A DNA stretch of 32,682 nt from Kiritimatiellia bacterium (GTDB lineage Bacteria > Verrucomicrobiota > Kiritimatiellia > RFP12 > UBA3636), in the NCBI GenBank assembly GCA_017648065.1, contig JAGCJJ010000039.1, positions 74,126-106,807 of the forward strand, given 5' to 3'. This document shows, in pieces, positions 8,495 to 17,000 of the stretch. Below the pieces are notes generated by a model that worked only from the letters and a program-made list of their open reading frames with translations, was not told the DNA's origin and made no database searches. Numbering within the stretch: position 1 is the stretch's first letter; each line of letters opens with the position of its first letter. Position numbers and translations under genes: made by a program.

Positions 8495-9562
8495 ATGGAC
8501 AAAAAAGCATTAGAGTTCTTCAAGAAACTTACAGCTATCCCAACTCCTACTGGCTATGAGCTGGAAGGACAAAGACTTGTTGCAGAGCACGTAAAGCCTT
8601 ATGTAGACAAAATTGTTTTAGATAAGCATGGCAATCTTATTATGATTAAGAATCCAGAGGCAAAGTTCCGCTTTGTCATCGATGCTCATATTGATGAGAT
8701 TGGCTTTATTGTTCAGCACATTGATAACAAGGGCTTCCTCCGCGTACAGCCATTAGGTGGTATCAATATTCAGCTTCTTCCTGGTGAGCGCATCATCCTA
8801 AATGGTCCAAAGGGCCCAGTAAATGGTTGCTTTGGCAGAAAACCAATTCACCTTATGGATGCAAAGGAGCGTGGCGAAGGTGTTAAGGACATTTCTAATC
8901 TTTGGGTTGATATTGGTGCTAACTCTAAAGAGCAAGCAATGGAATGGGCTCCTATCGGCACTGCTGGTGTAGTTAATGCTGAATGGCGCGATATGCTTAA
9001 CAACAATGTTTCTATGCGTGGTATGGATGATCGTGCTGGCGTATTTATTATGACAGAGGTTCTACGTAAGCTAGCAAAGCGCAAGATCAATGTTGGCCTA
9101 TATGTTGTTAGCGCAACTCAAGAAGAGGTTGGTCTGCTTGGTGGTCAGGCTGCAGCTTATGGCATTGACCCACATGGTGGTATTGCTGTTGATGTAACAT
9201 TTGCTTCAGATCAGCCTCAGGGTGAGGAAGCTAAGATTGGAGATATCCGCCTAGGTGGTGGCCCTGTAATTGGAAGAGGTCCTGCATTTGACGTAGCTCT
9301 AAATAAGCTAGTTGATAAAGCTGCAGAAAAAGCAGGCATCACAACCCAGACACAGATTCGCAATCGTGGCAATGGAACAGATGCATTTGCAATCCGCATG
9401 ACTCGTTCTGGCGTACCTGTAAATCTAATCAGCATCCCATTACGCTACATGCATTCTGCTGTTGAGGTTGTAAATCTTGATGATATTGACCAAATCTCAA
9501 CCTTGATTGCAGAAACAATTGCTGCTCTACCTAAAAATCCAAAGCTAGGTCCAGAGCTTTAA
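8495..9562 (+). CDS. M42-family metallo-aminopeptidase
   Basis: This 355-residue cytosolic dizinc peptidase is of the FrvX/YsdC/TET type, which forms large self-compartmentalised assemblies that trim N-terminal residues from peptides. The metal ligands are all visible: H65 in DAHIDE, D178 in MRGMDDRAG, the E210-E211 pair in ATQEEVGLLGG (catalytic base plus ligand), D233 in AVDVTFASD and H320 in YMHSAVEVV. Length is typical. The ATG follows AAAAAAGGT. Three hairpins lie downstream, so it is likely monocistronic. Members of this family were once annotated as endoglucanases. Substrate preference cannot be read from sequence. Confidence 0.92.
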   Translation: MDKKALEFFKKLTAIPTPTGYELEGQRLVAEHVKPYVDKIVLDKHGNLIMIKNPEAKFRFVIDAHIDEIGFIVQHIDNKGFLRVQPLGGINIQLLPGERIILNGPKGPVNGCFGRKPIHLMDAKERGEGVKDISNLWVDIGANSKEQAMEWAPIGTAGVVNAEWRDMLNNNVSMRGMDDRAGVFIMTEVLRKLAKRKINVGLYVVSATQEEVGLLGGQAAAYGIDPHGGIAVDVTFASDQPQGEEAKIGDIRLGGGPVIGRGPAFDVALNKLVDKAAEKAGITTQTQIRNRGNGTDAFAIRMTRSGVPVNLISIPLRYMHSAVEVVNLDDIDQISTLIAETIAALPKNPKLGPEL

Positions 9563-9570
9563 TTTGTTTA

Positions 9571-9605
9571 CATATGTGGTGCGTGATTTGTGCGTACCAC
9601 ATATG
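9571..9605. repeat. Perfect 10-bp inverted repeat after the M42 gene
   Basis: CATATGTGGT and ACCACATATG are exact complements around a 15-nt loop, 8 nt past the stop codon. No T-run follows on the plus strand. It is the first of three consecutive hairpins in a 140-bp gap. Confidence 0.6.
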
Positions 9606-9624
9606 CACATACTAGACAAAATAT

Positions 9625-9645
9625 GCAAAGGACAAATTCCTTTGC
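9625..9645. repeat. Perfect 8-bp inverted repeat, second hairpin
   Basis: GCAAAGGA and TCCTTTGC pair around a 5-nt loop. It lies between the hairpins at 9571-9605 and 9656-9684 and has no T-run. Confidence 0.5.
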
Positions 9646-9655
9646 TCATAAAGTA

Positions 9656-9684
9656 CAGAATGCAAGAACCTCTCTTGCATTCTG
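9656..9684 (+). terminator. 12-bp hairpin immediately upstream of the YfhO-like gene
   Basis: CAGAATGCAAGA and TCTTGCATTCTG form a perfect 12-bp stem (13 with the flanking A-T) around a 5-nt loop, followed by TTTATC. It ends 18 nt before the ATG at 9703. It could terminate transcription from the M42 gene or fold in the leader of the next gene and limit its translation. Confidence 0.55.
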
Positions 9685-9702
9685 TTTATCAAAATAAAAG
9701 CT

Positions 9703-12315
9703 ATGAATAATTTCTTAAAAAAATCGTATTTCCCATATCTTCTACTGACAATTGTAACTACACTTGTCAGCTGCATTATATTTGATCCAGCACTTTCTTT
9801 GGGTACGATTCTAAATTCACCAGACTCCCCTACTGAGCTTGGTCCCTTTGCTAAGAGCCAATTACTCTATAGTTTTTATAATTTTTCACCTGCGGCATTT
9901 TCATTTGATACTATTTGGAAGCTAATTATCAGCCCATTCCATTATGGCGATCTTGGTTATATAATTATTGCTATTTTTGTGGCACTGTCTACCTACCACT
10001 ATTTGCGCGTAATTAAGCTGGACAAAATGGCAGCAATTATTGGTGCCATGGCTATGACTTTTTCCGGATATCACTTTACGTTATTCTCTGCTGGTCATCG
10101 TGGTTATCAAATCATGATGCCATACGCAATTCTTTGCTTTGCAATCGTTGAGCAAGTACTTTCCTATGGCTATAAATGCCGTTGGTATCATCTTGTAATG
10201 GTAGCAAGTGGTGCCGCTGTTGGACTTGCCTACCAGCCAGATATTTTCCTACTATTCATAGGCACACTAGTTGTGTACGCTATTGCACGACTATGTATGC
10301 AAGCAACAGCAAATGGATGGAAGACTTACTTCAAGACAAATGGCTTGCAATTCGTCTATTCTATTATTGCATTACTTATTTTCTTTGCAATCGTTGGCAC
10401 ACCTTCTGTACGCAATATCTTTGAAAATACACTTGCTGGCCGCCAGGAGCAGCTTGAGCAATCTAAATCAGCAACAACATCTGAAACAGACCCTGCCACA
10501 GGTGCAACCAAAGAGATTGATACAAATTGGATTTTTGCAACTGGCTGGAGTCTTCCTCCAGATGAACTTGTTGAGCTTGTTGTTCCATCTCCATACGGCT
10601 TTGATACAGGCAATGAGAAAGCACCATATATCGGAGAGCTGGGCCGTCCACATGACTGGAAGCCAAATAGCAATAGCTTTGCAAACTATCGTCAACACAA
10701 TCTATACCTTGGCATGCTACAAGGAGGAATTGCTTTATTTGTAATTATTCTTTGCTTCGCTTTGCTTGCAAAGAATAAGACAAATACAGAGGAAGATTGT
10801 GCAAAATCAGATACAGATGCACCAAACTACAAAGGAATTGGCTTACTTTGGTTTGCTATTATCCTAGGCACAGGCATACTTTCATTAGGACGCTTTACTC
10901 CAATCTATGCCCTATTCTACAAGCTCCCAGTAATGGATATGATTCGCTGCCCAGTAAAATTTATCCATATCCTTGAGTTGGGTGTTGCTGTATTAGTTGG
11001 TATGGGTGTTGATGTATTATTGAAACACAATGATGATAAGCGAGTTAAAATTGTTGGCCGTGTCTCAATGCTACTGCTTATTGCAATCGCAGGTATTTGC
11101 TTTGCAACAGGAAGCAACGCAAATAGTATATCAACACGTCTATCTGAAACTTTTAATGCAAATCAAGACTATATCAAGCATTTTCTTCCTATAAGCATTG
11201 CTCAATATAAAAGTGCATTTAGCAGTGCTGCATGGATGGCAATTTGTGGCAGTGTATTTATTGGACTGATGACAATTAAAAATCCAATAATCTGTAGCAA
11301 GTTATCACGTTATATTCTTAGTGGCATTGTCATATGTGGCATTACCTGGGATATGACAAAGCAAGCAAAGAATTTTGTTCACACAACAAATATTGACCGT
11401 GTAATTGCTGAATCTGTATTTATAGATGCAGCTAAGCAAAAGCTTGGTGATAAACTTGAAGAAGGTGGTGCATACTCATATCTGGGCTTGCAAACCATTC
11501 TACCTCAGATATCAGACTTTAAAGCACTTGAAAACAAGGGTTATTATTGTGCAGATCCATTTGCTACATCTAATCCAAAAGAGAAATCAGTTATTGCTTT
11601 TCAAGGTTCTGCACTTGCCAATGCAACAACAAACATCGGACTGCCTAAGCGCTGGCCTCTTATGGGTACACAGCTATACATTGCCACATTAGACCAAGCA
11701 AAAGCTTTCATGAACACGGGCTTGTTTGATTTTGTTGCAACATATAATTTTGAGCCACAGCTTCAAGTATTTGTTCCTGTTCAACCATCCACAACATCAA
11801 TTTATCTGCTCGCATTAAAGAATTTGCCTTGCGGATTAGGTGTTTATTACAATTATTCAACATCCGATAAACCTCTTGATGCAATAGCAAATCCAGCCTT
11901 TGATGTTTACAAGAATGTAGTTATATCAGATACAACAAATCAACTTTCTAATGTAAGTACAAAGATGCCTACACAAGCCAAGTGGATTGTTAAACCATCA
12001 GATACAGAATATCGTTCAGCTACTATTGAAGCAACTTGCGAAGAAGAAAATGGTTTACTTTATATCCGCCACAATTATTTATTTAATCGTGAGTTTCAGG
12101 CAACTATTGACGGAAAGACAGCTGAAATGTACGTAGCTAATGCCTTCTATCGTGCCATCCCAATAACAAATGGTACGCACACAATAGAAATCAAACAAAA
12201 TACACCTTTGGCTAACAAGCTTTATATTCTTGTGATTGCGCTAACAACAATTGCAGGCTTCGGTTTCTATATCTGGAATTTTTGTCGCACAGAAAAGAAA
12301 GAGACAATAATTTAA
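9703..12315 (+). CDS. YfhO-like multi-pass membrane protein (GT-C type)
   Basis: The protein has 870 residues. About a dozen hydrophobic spans fill residues 1-550. A mostly soluble, probably extracytoplasmic domain covers about 555-840, and one final span (LYILVIALTTIAGFGFYIW) lies near the C terminus. The overall plan, the early extracytoplasmic loop with acidic residues, and motifs such as AMAMTFSGYHF and LPVMDMIRCPVKFIHILELG resemble bacterial YfhO/GT-C polyprenyl-phosphate-sugar transferases, which decorate surface polymers or proteins. The soluble domain has no motif I recognise. No clear Shine-Dalgarno precedes ATG 9703, and a 12-bp hairpin ends 18 nt before it. The rhomboid gene starts 1 nt after the stop, so the two are translationally coupled. 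Substrate is unknown. Confidence 0.65.
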   Translation: MNNFLKKSYFPYLLLTIVTTLVSCIIFDPALSLGTILNSPDSPTELGPFAKSQLLYSFYNFSPAAFSFDTIWKLIISPFHYGDLGYIIIAIFVALSTYHYLRVIKLDKMAAIIGAMAMTFSGYHFTLFSAGHRGYQIMMPYAILCFAIVEQVLSYGYKCRWYHLVMVASGAAVGLAYQPDIFLLFIGTLVVYAIARLCMQATANGWKTYFKTNGLQFVYSIIALLIFFAIVGTPSVRNIFENTLAGRQEQLEQSKSATTSETDPATGATKEIDTNWIFATGWSLPPDELVELVVPSPYGFDTGNEKAPYIGELGRPHDWKPNSNSFANYRQHNLYLGMLQGGIALFVIILCFALLAKNKTNTEEDCAKSDTDAPNYKGIGLLWFAIILGTGILSLGRFTPIYALFYKLPVMDMIRCPVKFIHILELGVAVLVGMGVDVLLKHNDDKRVKIVGRVSMLLLIAIAGICFATGSNANSISTRLSETFNANQDYIKHFLPISIAQYKSAFSSAAWMAICGSVFIGLMTIKNPIICSKLSRYILSGIVICGITWDMTKQAKNFVHTTNIDRVIAESVFIDAAKQKLGDKLEEGGAYSYLGLQTILPQISDFKALENKGYYCADPFATSNPKEKSVIAFQGSALANATTNIGLPKRWPLMGTQLYIATLDQAKAFMNTGLFDFVATYNFEPQLQVFVPVQPSTTSIYLLALKNLPCGLGVYYNYSTSDKPLDAIANPAFDVYKNVVISDTTNQLSNVSTKMPTQAKWIVKPSDTEYRSATIEATCEEENGLLYIRHNYLFNREFQATIDGKTAEMYVANAFYRAIPITNGTHTIEIKQNTPLANKLYILVIALTTIAGFGFYIWNFCRTEKKETII

Positions 12316-12316
12316 T

Positions 12317-12988
12317 ATGCAAGAGCAAGTCTTAAACAAAGAGAAGAGATTCTCTGCAGCAACAATTACAATTGCTATTATCTGCGTAATAACTTATATT
12401 GCGCAGCTAGTAACTGATGTTGCACCTGTTAAGACAATGCTTATTCATCCAGAAGCTAATTATCTGCTGATAGACAATATTCTGACATTCCTATTTTCCA
12501 TTCATGGAATAGGAATCTCATGTGGCTTTTTCTGGACACCAGTAACCTATATGTTTTTACATGGATCATGGTCGCACTTGCTTTTCAATATGATTGGCTT
12601 GCTTACTATTGGCACAGCGATAGAAAAACAATATGGATTAAAGCGCTTTTTATTGATCTATTTCGTTGGTGGCATACTTGGTGGATTAGGTTGGGTACTG
12701 TTTTCCGGACTACACTCTGCCACACCTTGCATTGGTGCATCCGCAGGCGTACTTGCTCTTGTTGGTGCATTTGTCGTAAAAAATCCAAAACTGAAGCTAA
12801 TCATATTTTTACCATTCCCAATCCCAATGCGAGCATGGTTATTAGCCGTATTTATTTTTATAACTAACGCAATTGAAATTTTTGTAAAGCAAACAAATAT
12901 TGCTGCATCAGCACATTTAATTGGAATTGTTTTTGGCGCAATATTAGGCTTAATTATTTTAAAATCAAATCAAGGAGAGAAACAATGA
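12317..12988 (+). CDS. Rhomboid-family intramembrane serine protease
   Basis: The protein has 223 residues with about six membrane spans. The catalytic dyad is present: S142 in GASAG (140-144) and H200 in AASAHLIG. The conserved loop and span-2 motif HGSWSHLLFNM supplies H82, H87 and N91 of the oxyanion region. The protein should cleave transmembrane segments of membrane proteins inside the bilayer. It starts 1 nt after the YfhO-like stop and its own stop overlaps the tsaD start (ATGA at 12985), indicating a tightly coupled three-gene unit. The domain is the minimal bacterial form, with no extra N-terminal cytosolic domain. Substrates are unknown, though YfhO-like or surface proteins are candidates by proximity only. 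Confidence 0.92.
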   Translation: MQEQVLNKEKRFSAATITIAIICVITYIAQLVTDVAPVKTMLIHPEANYLLIDNILTFLFSIHGIGISCGFFWTPVTYMFLHGSWSHLLFNMIGLLTIGTAIEKQYGLKRFLLIYFVGGILGGLGWVLFSGLHSATPCIGASAGVLALVGAFVVKNPKLKLIIFLPFPIPMRAWLLAVFIFITNAIEIFVKQTNIAASAHLIGIVFGAILGLIILKSNQGEKQ

Positions 12989-14010
12989 TAGTTCTTGGTA
13001 TTGAAACTTCATGTGACGAAACATCTGCCGCAATAGTTAAAGACGGGCGTATAATTCTTTCAAATGTTGTTCACACACAAGCTGAGCATAAGCCTTATGG
13101 TGGTGTGGTTCCTGAAATCGCTTCACGCTGCCACATTATGCTATTGCCTGGCATTATTCAGCAAGCAATCGAAGAAGCCAAGCTAAGCTGGGATGAAATT
13201 GATGCGATTGCTGCTACACGTGGACCAGGTCTGTCAAGCTCTCTGCTTGTTGGTTGGTCAACAGCTAAAGGCTTGGCAAGAAAGCTTAATAAGCCACTGA
13301 TTGCAATCAACCACATTGAGGCACACGTACATTCTGTATTTCTAAATCCAGAAGCACCTGACCCATATGAGGCACTTCCTATGCTAGCATTAGCGGTATC
13401 TGGAGGACACTCAAGCCTATTTCGTATTCAGGAATATGGCAAGCTTGAGTTAATTGGCAGAACAGTTGATGATGCTGCAGGTGAGGCATTGGATAAGGCT
13501 GCAAAGCTATTAAAGCTTGGCTATCCCGGTGGACCAATTATTGATAAGCTCGGCCGCTCTACTCCCCCAAGAAAGAATATCTTCCCTGAGGGACGTGTTC
13601 GCGAAGGAACAGAAACAGGCGGTCTAAATCATGAGCTATGCATGAGCTTTAGTGGTTTGAAAACATCCTTGCTTCACTATGTAACACATACACCACCAAC
13701 CTGTGATGCTGAAGTTGCACAAATTGCATCTGATTATCAAGAGGCTGTTGTTAACGCAATTGTTAAGCGCTGCGAGCGAGCTTTAGGTGGAATTAAATAT
13801 CTCGCTGTAGGTGGTGGCGTATCATTAAACTCACGTTTGCGTGAACGCTTGGCTGAGCTTTGCGAGAAGCGTAAGGTAAAGCTACTGCTTGCATTACCTA
13901 AGCATTGTGGAGATAATGCAGCAATGATTGCCGGCCTTGCAGGTATGGGCAGAGGCATCACAGGCAAAGCAGCATTTGCATTAGACATTGCTCCATCCTG
14001 GCAGCCTTAA
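12985..14010 (+). CDS. tsaD: tRNA N6-threonylcarbamoyladenosine transferase TsaD
   Basis: This 341-residue protein of the Kae1/TsaD family transfers the threonylcarbamoyl group to A37 of ANN-decoding tRNAs, together with TsaB and TsaE, neither of which lies in this window. It opens with IVLGIETSCDETSAAIV. The metal-binding H110 and H114 appear in INHIEAHVHS, and the nucleotide-binding core shows VSGGHSSLF, DDAAGEALDKAAKLL, GYPGGP and FSGLKTSLL. Length is typical. A strong AAGGAGAG precedes the start, which overlaps the rhomboid stop by 4 nt. Essential in most bacteria. Confidence 0.97.
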   Translation: MIVLGIETSCDETSAAIVKDGRIILSNVVHTQAEHKPYGGVVPEIASRCHIMLLPGIIQQAIEEAKLSWDEIDAIAATRGPGLSSSLLVGWSTAKGLARKLNKPLIAINHIEAHVHSVFLNPEAPDPYEALPMLALAVSGGHSSLFRIQEYGKLELIGRTVDDAAGEALDKAAKLLKLGYPGGPIIDKLGRSTPPRKNIFPEGRVREGTETGGLNHELCMSFSGLKTSLLHYVTHTPPTCDAEVAQIASDYQEAVVNAIVKRCERALGGIKYLAVGGGVSLNSRLRERLAELCEKRKVKLLLALPKHCGDNAAMIAGLAGMGRGITGKAAFALDIAPSWQP

Positions 14011-14096
14011 TGTACTAGTACGATAGGCTGAGTACTCATTTTCAAAGCATAATCTTTGCGTAAAAGCTTTTCTTAATTCTATTTTAAGTCAAATCT

Positions 14097-17000
14097 ATGA
14101 AACAAATTCCAGCTCCTGGCTCATGTATTTTAACACATTGTGGTGATACTATTACATTTAAGCTTAATGTACCACATCATCAACCTGGTGGTTATGCAGT
14201 CTTGCGCACCTCATTAGGTGGCGCTAAAGCATATCGTAAGGAAGTTATTGCTGCGGCAGATCAAGGCAGGCCAATGCTTGCTCATCATTGGAATGATATT
14301 CCTATGAAAGAAATTGGCCATGGTCAATTTGCTGTAACTATGCCACTTGCTGACATTGGAACATTTCGCGCAAAGGCTTGCTTCTTTCCTGCAAATTCAA
14401 AAAAGCCTAATTGGCCAGAAGGCGGCGATGTAATTATTAAGACCGCGCCTGCTTGGACTGCAGCACACACATCTGTCTATACTGCATTTCCACGACAATT
14501 CCACCCTGCATTTGTTTCTAAAGCAGAGAATCCTCTTCCACAATCAGATACACTTGCGGAGCATGATCGTAATGGCTGGACAATTATTCCTCCATCTGGC
14601 ACATTCCGTAATTTAATCAAAAAATTAGATACAATTCTAGGCGTAGAGCGTTTTCGTATCATTCAGCTTCTACCTATTCACCCTACGCCAACAACCTATG
14701 CAAAGATGGGTCGCTACGGCTCTCCATTTGCGGGAACCGATTTTCTTGCTGTTGACCCAGCATTAGCAGAATTTGATACAAGCGCTACTCCACTAGATCA
14801 ATTTCGTGAGCTTGTAAATGCTGTGCATTCCTATGGAGCACGCATCTTTCTTGATTTACCAGCTAATCACACTGGCTGGGCATCAACACTTCAAACCCAC
14901 CATCCAGAATGGTTCAAGCGCGAAGATAATGGCAAATTCCATTCTCCAGGTGCTTGGGGCATTGTGTGGGAAGATCTTGTTGAGTTAGACTATAGCAAGC
15001 CTGAGCTAAAACAATTTATTGCAAGCGTATTTGAATTCTGGTGCAGCCAAGGCGTGGATGGCTTCAGATGCGATGCGGGTTATATGGTTCCTGCTGATGT
15101 TTGGCGCTATGTTGTCGCACGCGTTCGCCGCCGCTTCCCAGATACCGTATTTTTACTTGAAGGACTTGGTGGAAAGATTTCCGTTACGCGTCAGCTCATT
15201 TCTGACGAAGGTCTTGATTGGGCATATTCTGAACTGTTCCAGACAGAAGATCGCTCAGCATTTGAGCACTATCTGCCTGGTGCACTCACAATGTCATATG
15301 AGACAGGTCCATTAACAAACTTTGCTGAAACACACGATAATTGCCGCATGGCAGCAAAATCTCCTACTTATGCTAAGCTACGCACTGCTCTTGCAGCGCT
15401 AAGCGCACATCAAGGTTGCTTCGGCATCACAAATGGTGTTGAATGGTACGCCACACAAAAGGTAGATGTACATGGAGCAAGTGCTCTAAATTGGGATTCT
15501 GAAAACAATCAAATCCATCAGCTTGCTCGCTTGAATTGCATCCTTGCAAATCATCCTGCATTTGGTCCAGGTGCAGCTGTTGGCATGGTTCAATATGGCG
15601 ATGGCAATTCTCTAGCTCTTGTACGTACACCAGCTTGCTCAAATGATATTGATGGAGTACGTTCATTTGATAACGATAGAAAGATTCTTGTATTGATTAA
15701 CCTTGATGCAGAGAATGGACAAAATGTTTCATGGGGAACTCACGAATTTCATATAGACCCTGCCACATGCATTGACCTGCTTGATGGCAAGCATGTTGAC
15801 TACAGAGCAAAACTTGAGCATAGCACACATTCTATCTACCTGGAGCCAGGCGAAGCTCTTTGCTTATCAAATAATCTTAATGACTTTGATTTGATAAATA
15901 AGCTGCAAAGCCAACCAAAATCACACTATTGTGAAATGGTTCGCCATCAGGAACTACGTGCCACTGCCCTACGCATCCGTCAAGCAATTCTTGGCAGCAA
16001 TGCACCTCTTAATGAAAATGAATCAGTTGAGGATATGGCAACATTGTTGGCAGCAGACCCAGAGAAGTTTATTTCTAATCTTGTTTCTGATAAAGCAATG
16101 CCACCTATTGTTCGCTGCACAATTCCAGAAGACCAAAGCAGAACAATTATGGTTCCTCCTGAGCACTTTATGATAATTGATTCACCTGAGCCATTCAGAT
16201 GTTGTGTTGATTTGCTTAATGGAGATTTTATTGCAAATCTTCAATCTATCCAATTTAACAATGGTCGCTATCTTGTAATTCTTTCTCCTATGAAGAAGCA
16301 CACAAATAGCATCAATAATGCACGACTCCAGCTAGACCTTTCATCTGCTACTGCTAAAAAGAGAATACTGGTAGATTTACGTCTGCTCCCAACAATTACT
16401 CCTGAAGCACCTGCAATGCTCAAGCGCAGATACACAAGTGATGAAGTGCTAAATGGCAATATCGTTGCCCTACTAACAAATGGTTGCGGTGCGATGTCAC
16501 ATGTTCGAGCAAAATGGGGCGACATCCAAAGCCAATACGATGCAATCCTTACAGCAAACCCTGATCCACGCGTTCCTTGTGACAGACATATGCTATTCAC
16601 ACGTTGCAAGCTTTGGGTTATTAATCAGGGCTTCTCAACTGAGGTAGACACTTCATGTCTTGAGAGTTTTGAATGCGAGGCTGGCTCTGGTGTAGCACAT
16701 TGGACCTTCCAAGTTCCTGTAGGAACTGGTCGCTTTATCAAGCTGAATATAGGCATTGAGCTGCTAAAGCAAAAGAACCACGTACGCCTAAGCGTAATGC
16801 GCGAAAAAGCAAATGGTGCACTTGATATGCTTGATGATAATAGCGAGGTTACACTTGTATTTCGTCCTGATATTGAAAGCAGAAGCTTCCACTGCAAGAC
16901 AAAGGCATTCAGTGGTCCTGAAGCAGAATGGGGATATGCAACAAAAGGTATTCCTAATGGCTTCTCATTCCTGCCAAGCAATGGTCTAGGCTTAGATATG

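Noticed and set aside
14011..14096. tRNA or small RNA in the gap between tsaD and the debranching gene
   Set aside because: Only short palindromes (GTACTAGTAC at 14012-14021, GAGTACTC at 14030-14037); no cloverleaf and no T-loop sequence.
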